Positions 16,997 through 27,265 are shown, counted from the first letter of the stretch. The stretch: 64,000 nucleotides of DNA from Sulfurovum xiamenensis (GCF_030347995.1 NZ_JAQIBC010000007.1:3090-67089), one strand, 5' to 3'. A program made the numbers and translations. The notes: generated from the letters alone by a model not told the origin.

Positions 16997-18100
16997 TTAT
17001 TTTGATATTTTATCAAATATTTTCTTGTTTACGGGAATCACTAGCAGACTATCCAAGACAAGAAAATCATTTTTTAAATGGTTAGAAGTGATGATCTCCT
17101 CTGCATCTACATCATATAATTTAGCAATGCTCTCTACGGTTTCTCCTAGAGCAACTGTGTGTGATATCATATGTGACTTGAATACCCTCTTTTTATCTGG
17201 TAACGGGTATCGTAAATAAAAGGCATACACCTTATCAATAGGAATAGTGATCTTGTAAGTAGGTCTCTCTTGAGGTATAATTTCCTCTTTTAAACTTTTG
17301 TTCAAACTTAAAAGTTTTTCTTCTTTCATTTTTAACAATCTTGCAATCTCTTTGAGTGGTGTCCCGGAAAGCACGTCAACTTGTATCAGCCTATTTTCCA
17401 ACTTCTCATCCGTCTCATTGTCAAAATCTAAAGTATCATTTTCACCTATCATAGCAAGAAGAAGGATCTTTTTCATATACTGACGTGTTTCACGGGGCAG
17501 ATATTTCAAATTTCCATCGATCAAAACACTTAATTCATCTGTTCCAGCACGTTTGATAGCCCTACTTACACACCCCTCTCCACAATTGTAGGCAATGGCT
17601 GATAAATACCATTTACCAAACTGCTTATGCAGTTTATTGAGATAATTGATCGCTGCAGAGGTAGCACTGACCGTATCACACCGTTCATCATAGCTATGGC
17701 ATACAGTCAGGTTATAATCTTTTGCCGTAGTGGGCATGAACTGCCATAGACCTACTGCTTTTTTGGGAGAAATTGCATCTGTGGAAAAACCAGATTCGAC
17801 CATAGAGAGATAGATAAACAGATCACTTACACCATCTTCTACAAGAAGTCCCTGGATCGTTGGCAATATCTCTTTACCTCGAAGTAAAGAACGTCTATAA
17901 AATGATCGTAACTTTTTTTCATGTTTTAAGACAAAAGAGATGAACGCTTCATTATAGAGATAAGATTCATCCACATCAAATTCATGAAACACATAGGAAT
18001 AGCTGGGATACTTATGGGCTAATGATGTTCCATAAACAAAACCTACACATAGTAAGTAAAAAAATAAAATACGTTTAACATATCTTATCCCTCTATACAT
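16997..18100 (-). CDS. MltD-like lytic transglycosylase with LysM domain
   Basis: A 367-residue periplasmic muramidase-type enzyme. An N-terminal signal sequence (to about residue 24) precedes a helical segment and the SLT domain, with catalytic Glu in YLSMVESGF (about 102), GLWQFMPTTAKDYN, and AIAYNCGEG (about 170). One LysM peptidoglycan-binding motif lies at the C-terminus (SHTVALGETVESIAKLYDVD). A cysteine pair in CHSYDERC sits within the domain as in related enzymes. It begins five bases after tatD ends and is followed by the histidine kinase. Confidence 0.92.
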   Translation of the reverse strand: MYRGIRYVKRILFFYLLCVGFVYGTSLAHKYPSYSYVFHEFDVDESYLYNEAFISFVLKHEKKLRSFYRRSLLRGKEILPTIQGLLVEDGVSDLFIYLSMVESGFSTDAISPKKAVGLWQFMPTTAKDYNLTVCHSYDERCDTVSATSAAINYLNKLHKQFGKWYLSAIAYNCGEGCVSRAIKRAGTDELSVLIDGNLKYLPRETRQYMKKILLLAMIGENDTLDFDNETDEKLENRLIQVDVLSGTPLKEIARLLKMKEEKLLSLNKSLKEEIIPQERPTYKITIPIDKVYAFYLRYPLPDKKRVFKSHMISHTVALGETVESIAKLYDVDAEEIITSNHLKNDFLVLDSLLVIPVNKKIFDKISK

Positions 18101-18105
18101 TTCTA

Positions 18106-18876
18106 TCAGAACCTAAAAAGTCTTTGGGCATTTTGAGTACTTAACGTTTCGATCGCTTCTCTACTGAGTGACGAGAGTTCAGCCATTTTATCTGCTACAA
18201 ATGTAGTATAACTTGGCTCATTTCTCTCACCACGATGGGGATGAGGCGTAAGGTACGGTGCATCTGTCTCTATTACTAATTTATCTTGAGGAATTTTAGA
18301 ATAGACATTAATCAGTTTTCTTGCATTTTTAAATGTCAATACGCCACCTATACCATAATAAAAATTCTTTTTCGCAAGTTTGAGTAAAGATTCATCTGCG
18401 TTATAACAATGTAGTACACCTCCCTCTTCCCCTGCATATTCATCAAGTAAAGCGAGACAATCCGGAGTTGATTCTCTTACATGGACTATCAGTGGCTTTT
18501 GCAGCTCTTTAGCCCAAAGTATCTGATCTATAAAAACTTCTTTTTGAAGTTTCTTCTCTTTTTCGATTTCTTCTTCTGATTCTGGTAGTCTAAAATAATC
18601 CAAGCCGCATTCGCCTATCGCGACACATTTAGGATGAGTTACATAGGGTTCTAAAAATGTTCTGTCATACTCACCCGCATCATAAGGGTGCACACCTACT
18701 GCAAAATAAATATTCTCATACCGTTCAGCCAAATCCACTGCTCTCTGCAATGTTTTAGGATCTGCCCCTGGTATAATGAATTTTTCTACACCTTTTTCTG
18801 TGGCATTTTCCAAAACCTGTTCTATATCATCATCATACCGTTCATCATCCAAATGACAATGTGTATCTATTAACAT
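18106..18876 (-). CDS. tatD: TatD family metal-dependent hydrolase
   Basis: A 256-residue TIM-barrel metallohydrolase related to TatD/YcfH DNases. Metal ligands are visible as DTHCHLDDERYDDD at residue 4, GECGLDY (Glu about 94), the two central histidines in LIVHVRES and GGVLHCYN, and the ETDAPYL Asp near 203. Members have 3'-5' exonuclease or D-aminoacyl-tRNA deacylase activities; which one applies here cannot be told. A TATAAT (minus strand, 18900-18905) just upstream makes this the likely first gene of the tatD-to-mrdA block. Confidence 0.93.
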   Translation of the reverse strand: MLIDTHCHLDDERYDDDIEQVLENATEKGVEKFIIPGADPKTLQRAVDLAERYENIYFAVGVHPYDAGEYDRTFLEPYVTHPKCVAIGECGLDYFRLPESEEEIEKEKKLQKEVFIDQILWAKELQKPLIVHVRESTPDCLALLDEYAGEEGGVLHCYNADESLLKLAKKNFYYGIGGVLTFKNARKLINVYSKIPQDKLVIETDAPYLTPHPHRGERNEPSYTTFVADKMAELSSLSREAIETLSTQNAQRLFRF

Positions 18877-18997
18877 CTATATAATGTCCTTTTTTATACA
18901 TTATAGCAAATTTCTTCTATATTCATCTCTTCAAACATGCTAATCTAACCTTCAATAAGTTATAGTTAAGCATAAATTATAATTTCGAAGGGCTGCT

Positions 18998-19648
18998 ATG
19001 TCTGCATCAATCATCATATCTATCTTTGTTTTTCTTGTACTTTTACTTATCTTTCTTGAATACAGAAATGAGAAAAAGTATCAGGAAGGAAGACGCAAAA
19101 AACAAACAAAAACCGCTCCTGATACAAAAACTGCACCTTCAAAAGAACAAAAGAGAACTGCTCCAAAGCCTGAACCGAAACCCGAACCAAAACCTCAACC
19201 TAAAACAGAAATTGAACCTGTAGTGGAAGCAAAGCAAGAACCAAAACCTGAGCCTACAATAGAACTCGAACCCGAACCTAAAACAGAAACCATACAGGAG
19301 ACAAAAGAACTACCTCAGGCGAATTATCCTCAGTTCACGCATGTCCGTCTAGTGGAAATGGGGCTTTCAGACGAAGAAGCAAAAGAATTCGTAGCTGAAC
19401 TGATCCCACAAATAGAAACAGAGATCCCTCGCATCGAAGCGGCCATAGAAGAAAGAGATTTTCATAAAGTAGAAAAGTTGACACATGGGATCAAAGGTTC
19501 CGCGACAAATCTGGGTACAGGTGGCGTCTCAGATCTTTTAACTGATTACAACACCTATGTAAAAACGGGGACAGATGTTGACATAGCCAAAGCCTATCTT
19601 GAACATCTTGTACACTATACCAGTGAACTCAAAGCACAATATACTTAA
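18998..19648 (+). CDS. Membrane-anchored Hpt (histidine phosphotransfer) protein
   Basis: A 216-residue protein in three parts: one N-terminal membrane segment (about 4-22), a Lys/Pro/Glu-rich linker (about 25-110) with repeated PEPKPEPK-like units, and a four-helix Hpt domain (about 115-216) with the phosphorylatable His in LTHGIKGSATNLG. The linker would hold the Hpt domain away from the membrane. It carries no kinase domain and must receive phosphate from a receiver; the hybrid kinase at 15.1-17.0 kb is the nearest candidate. It is divergent from tatD and its end overlaps the recN end by four bases. A TATAAT lies about 15 bases before an AAGGG ribosome site. Confidence 0.85.
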   Translation: MSASIIISIFVFLVLLLIFLEYRNEKKYQEGRRKKQTKTAPDTKTAPSKEQKRTAPKPEPKPEPKPQPKTEIEPVVEAKQEPKPEPTIELEPEPKTETIQETKELPQANYPQFTHVRLVEMGLSDEEAKEFVAELIPQIETEIPRIEAAIEERDFHKVEKLTHGIKGSATNLGTGGVSDLLTDYNTYVKTGTDVDIAKAYLEHLVHYTSELKAQYT

Positions 19649-21189
19649 GCCCTTAACTTTTTAGCAAACTCCAATGCTTCATCCGTAGGATTTTCTCCTG
19701 CAATGATCCTTGCAATCTCAGAAACACGGCTCACATCATTTAATACTTGCACCTTACTCTTTTGTCCTGCTTTTGTTACAACAATATGTTGTCCCGCTTT
19801 TGCGGTAAGATGCGGCTGATGTGAGATCGCAAAAACCTGGTACACAGAGGAGAGCTTATGTATCATCTCTGCTATAGCGATGGATTCATCGCCACTCACA
19901 TTGGCATCTATCTCATCGAGTATAAGCACACCTTGTTTACTCTTATCTGCAGGTATGGTCGTTGCCATCAGAGCCAAACGTACACGGTTAAATTCGCCTC
20001 CACTGAGTGTCGCGGTTTTTGAAGACCCAAGCATCACCTCAACACAATCCATTCCCCCTTCTCCTAAACTATCAGAAGAGAATACAAAAGTAAGGGGAGG
20101 AAGTTTAAGTGTGGTCAGATACTCAGCTAAAGATTTTTCTAGTATCTTTGCCTCTTTTTTACGTGCCTGAGAGAGTTTTGAAGCAATGATCTGTAACTCT
20201 GAAAACTCTAAAGCCAAAAATGACTCCAACATACTCTTGTCTTTTTCTATATTCTGATATCCGGAAAGCTCTTTCTCTTTGGACTCTTTATAAGCTAATG
20301 CCTCTTCTATACTTCCATAACGGTTCTTCAGTGTTGTAAGATCAGCCAGACGATCCAGTACCTCTTCCACATTGACCTCTTCAAGTTCATCTGCAAGGTT
20401 TTCCGTCTCTTCAAAATCAGCACGAAGCTGGTTCATTGCATCATTAAATACTGATCCATCCTTATCTAAAAGTCGATAGACCTCTTCCACACTCGCTTCT
20501 AATGTAAAAATGTCTGCTGCTGTGGAAAGGGCATCTTTTATCTTATCGATACGGGAAAGTTGCTGTTTGACCTTGAGCAACTCCTCTTCTTCCCCTATCT
20601 GCGGGTTGATAGAAGCTATTTTTTCTACTTCATACGTAGCATATTCTATAAGTTCAGCAAGCTTTGCTTCATCTTCTTTTATCTTTGAGAGCTGTGAAGC
20701 TTTTTCTTTATAATTTCTATAACGTTTTCTGTACTCTTTGAGTAACTGCTTAAAGGTCTTGTCTTCGCTGAGAAGCTGACCGTCAATCATCTCTAAAAGT
20801 GTATCAGATTCAAAACCGCCTTTGTCACGCACAGAGAGGTACTTAACATACGGCAAAAACATGTCACTCAAAGCCTTTTTTGAGATATTTTGGCCATCGA
20901 TAAAATAACGAAGCTTCTCTTTTTTAAGTGTCTTTACCGTCAGATCATTCTCAAGTTCATAGGCATCACTTTTTAACTGCTCAGGCTTTTGCAAGTTCAC
21001 TTCGCAGAGTGCTGCAGCACCTTGTGTACTATATCCGAAACTGGAAAGTATCGCAGACATTAGTACGGATTTTCCTGCCCCGCTGGGTCCGGTTAAAACC
21101 ACCAATCCATTTTCAAACTCTAATTCTACTTCATCAAAAGTAACAAGATCGCGTAAATATAAACGTTCTATCAATTCCCGGCACCCCAT
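19645..21189 (-). CDS. recN: DNA repair protein RecN
   Basis: An SMC-like ATPase for recombinational double-strand-break repair. The 514-residue product has Walker A GPSGAGKS at residue 35, long coiled-coil arms (about 150-350), then the signature ATLSGGEFNRVRLAL, Walker B LILDEIDANVSGDE and the H-loop FAISHQPHL. It is slightly shorter than E. coli RecN, with reduced arms. The annotated ATG gives a 19-base overlap with nadK. A TTG five codons downstream (21174) overlaps the nadK stop as TTGA, and would give the more usual N-terminus IERLYLRD, so it may be the real start. Confidence 0.92.
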   Translation of the reverse strand: MGCRELIERLYLRDLVTFDEVELEFENGLVVLTGPSGAGKSVLMSAILSSFGYSTQGAAALCEVNLQKPEQLKSDAYELENDLTVKTLKKEKLRYFIDGQNISKKALSDMFLPYVKYLSVRDKGGFESDTLLEMIDGQLLSEDKTFKQLLKEYRKRYRNYKEKASQLSKIKEDEAKLAELIEYATYEVEKIASINPQIGEEEELLKVKQQLSRIDKIKDALSTAADIFTLEASVEEVYRLLDKDGSVFNDAMNQLRADFEETENLADELEEVNVEEVLDRLADLTTLKNRYGSIEEALAYKESKEKELSGYQNIEKDKSMLESFLALEFSELQIIASKLSQARKKEAKILEKSLAEYLTTLKLPPLTFVFSSDSLGEGGMDCVEVMLGSSKTATLSGGEFNRVRLALMATTIPADKSKQGVLILDEIDANVSGDESIAIAEMIHKLSSVYQVFAISHQPHLTAKAGQHIVVTKAGQKSKVQVLNDVSRVSEIARIIAGENPTDEALEFAKKLRA

Positions 21190-22043
21190 GAAAGTTTTTC
21201 TCTCAATACTGAGAAGTAATTACGCTCTTTTCTATGCAGAAGTTTTGCCCCACGTTTTGCACCCCTGATCACCAGTACATCTTCCGGAACCATCTCATAA
21301 TCATCTTGTCCATCTATCACTGCAATGACACGTTCTTCAGGAGAAGAGAGTTCGATCGTAAAATCAGCAGGTACCACGAGAGGGCGCTGTGTCAAAGAGT
21401 GTGCCAGTATCGGTGTCATAATAAGTGCCTGCGTCAGTGGATACATGACAGGACCACCGGCTGCAAGATTATAGGCAGTCGATCCTGTAGGTGTCGCAAT
21501 GATTAGACCGTCCCCTTTATAAGTATTAAATCTTTCTCCATCAATAGATGCGTATATGGTTGCAATCTTGGAGACTACAGGACGTGTGATCACTACATCG
21601 TTAAACGCAAAAAATGGCTCTTTTTGACCATTTTTTCTTTGTAGATACCCTTCTATCATCATACGTTCATCAATACGATATTCATCTCTGATCAGTTGAT
21701 CTAAAAATGACTCTACATCATCTATGGTCACATCGGCCAAAAATCCTAAATTCCCGGCATTGATACCCACAACAGGTTTATCGTGTCCATGAGAACGACG
21801 CACCAATGAAAGCAACGTACCATCTCCACCCAAAGAGACTAAAAAGTCCGATTTTTCACACATTGTTTCAAAGGCCATACCTTTTAGACCTACCCTCTGT
21901 GCTGAACGTTCTGCCAAGATCACAGAAATACCTTTAGACTCGAACTGTGCCTTTATCCTTTCATAAAGTGACTTTATCTCTGGGTCGTTGGGTTTTAAGA
22001 TAAACCCTGCAGTTTTTATCTGTGCTAATTTTTCACTACTCAT
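21171..22043 (-). CDS. nadK: NAD kinase
   Basis: Phosphorylates NAD+ to NADP+. The 290-residue enzyme carries the GGDGTLL motif (about residue 92) that defines the family, the NAGNLGFL strand, the second-domain GDGLIIATPTGSTAYNLAAGGP, and VIDGQDDYEM near the end. It is followed by recN, which overlaps it, an arrangement that makes the two one operon. It is divergent from aspS across 152 bases. Confidence 0.94.
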   Translation of the reverse strand: MSSEKLAQIKTAGFILKPNDPEIKSLYERIKAQFESKGISVILAERSAQRVGLKGMAFETMCEKSDFLVSLGGDGTLLSLVRRSHGHDKPVVGINAGNLGFLADVTIDDVESFLDQLIRDEYRIDERMMIEGYLQRKNGQKEPFFAFNDVVITRPVVSKIATIYASIDGERFNTYKGDGLIIATPTGSTAYNLAAGGPVMYPLTQALIMTPILAHSLTQRPLVVPADFTIELSSPEERVIAVIDGQDDYEMVPEDVLVIRGAKRGAKLLHRKERNYFSVLREKLSWGAGN

Positions 22044-22161
22044 CTTTTTCCTGATTTAAGAAATATAATTGTTAGAGTAGCATAAATGTACTGTTAGTAT
22101 TTGAAAATATTTCATATTGCCATATTTTAAAGTGTGAATTTAACCCTAAACTACTTTTTGA

Positions 22162-22167
22162 TATAAT
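22162..22167 (+). promoter_or_regulatory. -10 box of the aspS promoter
   Basis: TATAAT preceded by a T-run (TTTTTGATATAATC) lies 29 bases before the aspS ATG. No -35 box of quality is seen at the right distance, but promoters in this phylum commonly have a strong -10 with only periodic T-rich sequence upstream. Confidence 0.5.
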
Positions 22168-22195
22168 CGCGCCATTATAAACAGATAGGATAGTC

Positions 22196-23947
22196 ATGAG
22201 AACACATTATTGTGCAGAAGTAAACGAAGAACATATTGGACAAGAAGTTACCGTTGCGGGTTGGGTCTCTTCACGTAGAGATCATGGTGGACTTATATTC
22301 ATCGACCTTAGAGACAAAGATGAAGTAGTACAGCTTGTGTGTGATCCGGCAGACAATGCGGATGCACATAAACTAGCTGAAGAAGTAAGAGACCAATTTG
22401 TTTTGATAGCTAAAGGTAAAGTACGTGCTAGAGGTGAAGGACTGGAAAATCCTAAACTTAAAACCGGAAAGATCGAGATTGTAGTGGATGATCTTAACAT
22501 AGAGAACCGTTCTAAACCTATGCCTTTTGATCTCAATGATGATAAGGTAAATGAAGAGATCAAACTGAAGCACCGTTACTTGGAACTGCGTACACAAAAA
22601 TCTTACGATATCTTTAAGCTTCGTTCAAAAGCAACGATCGCTGCACGTAACTCACTTGATGCACTCAATTTCCTTGAAGTTGAAACACCTATCATTACCA
22701 AATCTACTCCGGAAGGTGCAAGAGATTACCTAGTACCTTCTCGTGTACATCCTGGTGAATTTTATGCACTGCCACAGTCTCCACAGCTTTTCAAACAATT
22801 GCTTATGGTTGGTGGTTTCGACCGTTACTTCCAGATCGCAAAATGTTTCAGAGATGAAGACTTGAGAGCAGACAGACAACCTGAATTTACACAAATAGAT
22901 GTTGAGATGTCTTTCTGTGATCAGGAAGACGTGATAGCAGTTGCAGAAAAACTCATCCACGATGTATTCTCTGCATGTGGTTTTGATATTCCTACTACGT
23001 TCAAACGTATGCCTCACGCTGAAGCGATGGAGAAATACGGTTCAGACAAACCAGACATGCGTTATGACCTGGCAATGGTAGATGTGATCGACATTTTTGA
23101 AAGATGTGACAATGAGATCTTCTCAAATATCGCAAAAGCACCTAAGAAAAATCGTATCAAAGCACTGAAAGTACCAAAAGGTGATGAGATCTTCTCAAAA
23201 CGTCAAATGAAAGGTTTTGAAGACTATGTACGTAAATTCGGTGCATCTGGTCTGGGTTACTTCCAGATGAAAGAAGATGGTCTTAAAGGTCCACTTACCA
23301 AATTCTTCACAGAAGAAGATATTCAGGCTATCATCGAAAGATGTGAACTTGAGGTAGGTGATGCTGTCTTCTTTGGTGCCGGTGAGAAAAAACTGGTATG
23401 GGATTATATGGGTCGTTTCCGTATCTATCTTGCAGAAACGATGGATATCATCCCTAAAGATACTTTTGAGTTCTTATGGGTCATGGACTTCCCTATGTTC
23501 GAAGTAGAAGACGGCAAGGTCAAAGCGCTTCACCATCCATTTACACAACCAAAATCACTCGATTATGAAGATATCGAAGATATTGAGTCTATCGCTTATG
23601 ATATCGTACTTAATGGTACAGAACTAGGTGGTGGATCTATCCGTATCCATAAAGAAGCTGTGCAGGCAGAGATCTTTAAGCTCCTTGGTATCGATGAAGA
23701 GGAAGCACAAGACAAATTCGGATTCTTACTTGATGCACTCAAATTCGGTGCACCGCCACATGGTGGTTTTGCCTTAGGTCTTGACAGACTTATCATGCTT
23801 ATGACAGGTGCTTCAAGTATCCGTGAAGTTATTGCATTCCCTAAAACACAAAAAGCACAGTGTCTTCTTACACAAGCACCAAGTGTTGTAGATGCAGAAC
23901 AGCTTAAAGACCTAAGCCTTAGAATCAGACAAACACCAACAGCATAA
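22196..23947 (+). CDS. aspS: Aspartyl-tRNA synthetase
   Basis: A class II aminoacyl-tRNA synthetase of 583 residues, of bacterial type with the GAD insertion. The N-terminal OB-fold anticodon domain (about 1-110) has [19 protein letters not shown]. Motif 2 is [18 protein letters not shown] and motif 3 is [10 protein letters not shown], preceded by the [12 protein letters not shown] segment. In this phylum AspRS is usually non-discriminating, also charging tRNA-Asn for transamidation by GatCAB; that is family knowledge and is not visible here. It is followed by adk after 20 bases, probably in one transcript. Confidence 0.97.
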   Translation: MRTHYCAEVNEEHIGQEVTVAGWVSSRRDHGGLIFIDLRDKDEVVQLVCDPADNADAHKLAEEVRDQFVLIAKGKVRARGEGLENPKLKTGKIEIVVDDLNIENRSKPMPFDLNDDKVNEEIKLKHRYLELRTQKSYDIFKLRSKATIAARNSLDALNFLEVETPIITKSTPEGARDYLVPSRVHPGEFYALPQSPQLFKQLLMVGGFDRYFQIAKCFRDEDLRADRQPEFTQIDVEMSFCDQEDVIAVAEKLIHDVFSACGFDIPTTFKRMPHAEAMEKYGSDKPDMRYDLAMVDVIDIFERCDNEIFSNIAKAPKKNRIKALKVPKGDEIFSKRQMKGFEDYVRKFGASGLGYFQMKEDGLKGPLTKFFTEEDIQAIIERCELEVGDAVFFGAGEKKLVWDYMGRFRIYLAETMDIIPKDTFEFLWVMDFPMFEVEDGKVKALHHPFTQPKSLDYEDIEDIESIAYDIVLNGTELGGGSIRIHKEAVQAEIFKLLGIDEEEAQDKFGFLLDALKFGAPPHGGFALGLDRLIMLMTGASSIREVIAFPKTQKAQCLLTQAPSVVDAEQLKDLSLRIRQTPTA

Positions 23948-23967
23948 AACAAAGGAAAGAAAAAACT

Positions 23968-24561
23968 ATGAAAAAACTATTTTTAATCATTGGCGCACCA
24001 GGTTCAGGAAAAACAACAGATGCAAGTATCATCGCTGAGAAAAACAGTGACACTATCGTACACTACTCTACTGGAGATATGCTAAGAGAAGAAGTAGCAA
24101 GCGGAAGCGAATTGGGACAAACGATAGAAAGCTATATCTCTAAAGGTGCACTGGTACCACTGAACATCATCGTAGACACGATCGTATCTGCTATTAAAAA
24201 TGCACCTGTAGACAATGTACTTATCGATGGGTATCCAAGAAGTACAGAGCAAATGACTGCTTTTGATGAACTGGTATCTAAAGAAGATGATATTGAACTT
24301 GCATCAGTCATAGAAGTAAGAGTAAGCGAGCAAGTAGCTAGAGAGAGAATTTTAGGCCGTCGTGCAGAAGCAGCCCCAGGTGAAGAGAGAAGTGATGACA
24401 GTGAAGAGGTATTCAACGATAGAATGAAGATCTATACAGATCCATTGGCTGAAATTCAAGCATTTTATACAGAGAAAAACCTTTTAGAAGTGATTTCTGG
24501 TGAGAGAACGCTTGAAGAAGTTGTTGCTGATATGGAAGCATTCGTTAAAAGCAAGATCTAA
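23968..24561 (+). CDS. adk: Adenylate kinase
   Basis: Interconverts ATP plus AMP with two ADP. The 197-residue enzyme has the P-loop GAPGSGKTTDA, the AMP-binding YSTGDMLREE and DGYPRS segments, and an ILGRR arginine motif. The LID is the short form, without zinc cysteines, and carries an acidic stretch (GEERSDDSEEVFNDRM). It is downstream of aspS and followed by a hairpin terminator. Confidence 0.96.
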   Translation: MKKLFLIIGAPGSGKTTDASIIAEKNSDTIVHYSTGDMLREEVASGSELGQTIESYISKGALVPLNIIVDTIVSAIKNAPVDNVLIDGYPRSTEQMTAFDELVSKEDDIELASVIEVRVSEQVARERILGRRAEAAPGEERSDDSEEVFNDRMKIYTDPLAEIQAFYTEKNLLEVISGERTLEEVVADMEAFVKSKI

Positions 24562-24568
24562 AACCCTC

Positions 24569-24606
24569 TACCCACTTTTATAGTGGGTAATACTACACTT
24601 TTTTTA
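24569..24606 (+). terminator. Probable intrinsic terminator after adk
   Basis: A perfect eight-base stem TACCCACT/AGTGGGTA with a five-base loop lies at 24569-24589, directly after the adk stop. The T-run (24599-24605) begins nine bases beyond the stem, further than in a textbook terminator. The remaining gap to the next gene (about 170 bases) is very AT-rich; a weak TACTAT -10 candidate lies near 24743 and I see nothing else there. Confidence 0.55.
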
Positions 24607-24777
24607 CTTCATAATTTTTATTCTCTTATTCAACTCATAATCTCATTTAATCTATATTTTATTACAAAAACAAATCCTACTCAATTAATATAAAACATAG
24701 AATATATTGCTAAATTTCCTTTAATATTTAATATATTTTAGCTACTATAGGTTTACATTTACTATAAGGACAAGGGA

Positions 24778-25968
24778 ATGAACGTAAAGACAACAAGAAC
24801 CTTAGGGAAATTAATCGCACTTTCACTTATCACTTCAACGATGATCCATGCAACAAACGGAGATAACCTTATCGCAATGGGTGCAAAAGCGAGAGGTATG
24901 GGTGGTGCTGGAATCGCTATGAGTCATGGTGCAGAATCTGCTTTAAGCAATGGTGCACTCATCACCAGTGTGGAAGGTACTGAAATCGGGTTTGGTGGTA
25001 CGCTATTTATGCCAGATATTAAAACAGAAATAGCCGGTATGGGACCTAAGTATACTAGTGATGCAGATACAAATGTAATTCCAGAAGTATCTATTGCACA
25101 TAAGATAGATGAAAATTGGTATATTGGTGTAGGTATGTGGGGAACTGCTGGTATGGGTACAGATTACAGTGAGGTACCAGGAAACTTTCAAATGGTTACA
25201 AACTTGCAACTTATGCAATTTGGAGTACCTATTGCCTATAAAACAGGTGGCTTGAGTCTTGCCGTCACCCCTATTCTCCAGTATGGTAATTTGGATATTA
25301 ACTATGATTCTACGGGAATGCAAAATGGAGGTCCAAATGGTGCTGGATTAGCACAAGACTTTGGGTTTGGTTATAATTTAGGTCTTGCCTATGACTTCAC
25401 CGCAAATGGTATCGATGGTCTTACATTTGGAGCTATGTATAGATCCGCTATAGAGATGGACTATAATCCTCAAATAAGCACGGCTATGGCAGGATTTGGT
25501 CGATCTAATTTTAGTGACAAACTTGAACAACCGGAAGAGTATGGTCTAGGTCTTGCTTATACTATGGGTCAACATACTTTTGCTTTTGACTACAAAAAAA
25601 TAAAATGGTCTGATGCCCAAGGCTATGGTGATTATGGTTGGGATGACTCTGATGTCTACGCCATTGGTTACCAATATACAGAAAACGAATGGACCGTAAG
25701 ACTAGGATACAATCATGCAGAGTCTGCAGTAGTAGAAACAGCAGATCCACTATTTAATATGTTAAATCTATTAGGTTTCCCTGCAACCCAAGAAGATCAC
25801 TATACAGTAGGTGCAAGTTATGAATTTACAAGAGCTTTCTCTCTTGACTTAGCTTATGTTTATGCTCCTACAAATACTGAAACATTTAGTATAGCTCCTC
25901 TAGGTAGTACTATTACTACTGATCACGCGGAAGACAGTGTTTCTTTCCAATTAGCCTATACGTTTTAA
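24778..25968 (+). CDS. FadL/OmpP1/TodX family outer-membrane channel
   Basis: A 396-residue beta-barrel protein for uptake of hydrophobic molecules across the outer membrane. After a signal peptide (cleavage near ATNG, about residue 26) it begins the FadL N-terminal plug, with the GAKARGMGGAGIA motif and the ESALSNGA asparagine region. The rest is alternating aromatic/Gly strands, ending in a C-terminal phenylalanine (QLAYTF), as expected for barrel assembly. It is shorter than E. coli FadL (about 420). The substrate, whether long-chain fatty acids or hydrocarbons, is not evident. It is monocistronic with a strong ribosome site (AAGG..AAGGG). Confidence 0.9.
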   Translation: MNVKTTRTLGKLIALSLITSTMIHATNGDNLIAMGAKARGMGGAGIAMSHGAESALSNGALITSVEGTEIGFGGTLFMPDIKTEIAGMGPKYTSDADTNVIPEVSIAHKIDENWYIGVGMWGTAGMGTDYSEVPGNFQMVTNLQLMQFGVPIAYKTGGLSLAVTPILQYGNLDINYDSTGMQNGGPNGAGLAQDFGFGYNLGLAYDFTANGIDGLTFGAMYRSAIEMDYNPQISTAMAGFGRSNFSDKLEQPEEYGLGLAYTMGQHTFAFDYKKIKWSDAQGYGDYGWDDSDVYAIGYQYTENEWTVRLGYNHAESAVVETADPLFNMLNLLGFPATQEDHYTVGASYEFTRAFSLDLAYVYAPTNTETFSIAPLGSTITTDHAEDSVSFQLAYTF

Positions 25969-25983
25969 TCCCTGTTAAAACTT

Positions 25984-26907
25984 TTAGGAAGAGGTGCTTT
26001 TCAGCATCTCTTCCAGTGTCACTTTCGCATTCTCTCCCAGAGCATTGACATTATAACCCCCTTCTAAAAAAAACACAAAAGGCACATCTGCACTATCCAG
26101 TATACACCTCACTATATCTCTTATACCTTCCGTAGTGATGTTGAGTTGTGCCAAAGGGTCACTTTCATGCAGATCATACCCTGCAGAGACCAAGATGATA
26201 TCAGGGTTAAAGTCCTTGACGAGTGAAGGCAGATCATTTTCATAGATGTCAAGTAATTCACTATCTGTAGTTCCAGCCATCACTGGAAAGTTTGCAGTGT
26301 AGCCAATGCCTTTACCCTCACCTTTCTCTGATGCGGCACCTGTACCGGGAAATATATACGCCTGATGTGATGAAAAATAAAATACAGAGTCATCAGCATA
26401 AAAAGTATCTTGTGTACCATTACCGTGATGCACATCAAAATCGACGATCATCACTTTTTTGTACCCTATACTCTGTGCATACCGTGCAGCTATAGCGATA
26501 TTATTGAAAAGACAGAACCCCATAGCTTGTGCAGGTCTGGCATGATGTCCAGGTGGTCTTACAGCACAAAAAACCCGTTCAAATTCTTCAGACTTTATAC
26601 CATCCAATGCCACTACTCCCGCCCCCACAGCCATTCTTGCTGCATCAAAAGAATCTACACTGCAAACCGTATCGGAATCTATGCGGCCACCATATGCACA
26701 AACGTTTTTAACGCTCTCAATATGTTCAGGAGAGTGTACAAGCTCTATGATACGCTCTGAAGCACTTATAGGAGATTTAAATGTCAAAGATGGATGCAGT
26801 ACTTCAATGGCTTTATTAATTGCCGTCAAGCGATCTGGAGACTCTGGATGCATTGCTCCGGTATGATGCTGTAGATAGATATCATCCGTTATATACGCTA
26901 CTTTCAT
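25984..26907 (-). CDS. Histone deacetylase/acetoin utilization (AcuC/AphA) family amidohydrolase
   Basis: A zinc-dependent deacetylase of the arginase fold, 307 residues. Family motifs are intact: the proton-relay histidines in RPPGHHARP (about 117), [11 protein letters not shown], zinc ligands in [12 protein letters not shown] (Asp and His about 155), a second Asp in [13 protein letters not shown], and EGGYN near the end. Bacterial members deacetylate acetylpolyamines or other small acetylamides, or lysines on acetyl-CoA synthetase; the substrate here is unknown. It is convergent with the FadL gene, and the small coiled-coil gene starts upstream. Confidence 0.9.
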   Translation of the reverse strand: MKVAYITDDIYLQHHTGAMHPESPDRLTAINKAIEVLHPSLTFKSPISASERIIELVHSPEHIESVKNVCAYGGRIDSDTVCSVDSFDAARMAVGAGVVALDGIKSEEFERVFCAVRPPGHHARPAQAMGFCLFNNIAIAARYAQSIGYKKVMIVDFDVHHGNGTQDTFYADDSVFYFSSHQAYIFPGTGAASEKGEGKGIGYTANFPVMAGTTDSELLDIYENDLPSLVKDFNPDIILVSAGYDLHESDPLAQLNITTEGIRDIVRCILDSADVPFVFFLEGGYNVNALGENAKVTLEEMLKSTSS

Positions 26908-26914
26908 GACATCA

Positions 26915-27199
26915 TTATACTCTATTTTTCAGTATTTCGATCTCTTTTTTTAATTTCTCTATCTCTTTTTTCAGTCTTGCATTCTCTTTTCGTAAGCTAT
27001 AAGGTTCTTTGTTTTCTTCTTTTACAGTAGACTTTTGGACTGTTTTCTCAACCGTGCCATCCAGTAAGATATAGACTACATCTTTACCGTTTTCTACGAC
27101 TGTTTCTGTTGGTACTTGACCTGATTTGGTCATTTTCACTACATCGAACATACTCAATTTATGTTTTACGGCGTATGCTTTAATAGTTAATTTTTCCAT
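26915..27199 (-). CDS. Small coiled-coil protein (DUF3972-like)
   Basis: A 94-residue cytoplasmic protein. Its N-terminal half ([19 protein letters not shown]) looks like a helix-turn-helix-type segment, and YILLD follows. The C-terminal third is a strict Lys/Glu heptad coiled coil (residues about 66-94). It resembles small conserved proteins of Campylobacterota that I recall as DUF3972, but I cannot confirm that. I chose the ATG at 27199 because AGGA lies six bases before it, and the upstream in-frame ATG at 27253 has none. It is divergent from the SYLF gene. Confidence 0.7.
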   Translation of the reverse strand: MEKLTIKAYAVKHKLSMFDVVKMTKSGQVPTETVVENGKDVVYILLDGTVEKTVQKSTVKEENKEPYSLRKENARLKKEIEKLKKEIEILKNRV

Positions 27200-27265
27200 G
27201 GTGATCCTACACAATTTATTTATTTTTCTAAGATATAATATGACAAATTTCATAAGGATTACAAC

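Noticed and set aside
22282-22563. Long open frame antisense to aspS
   Set aside because: It is the opposite strand of a well-conserved synthetase, with Ser/Leu-rich composition typical of shadow frames, and no ribosome site.
26915-27253. Longer start (ATG at 27253) for the small coiled-coil gene
   Set aside because: No ribosome site before it, and it would extend into the region that carries the divergent SYLF promoter; the 27199 ATG has AGGA at proper spacing.
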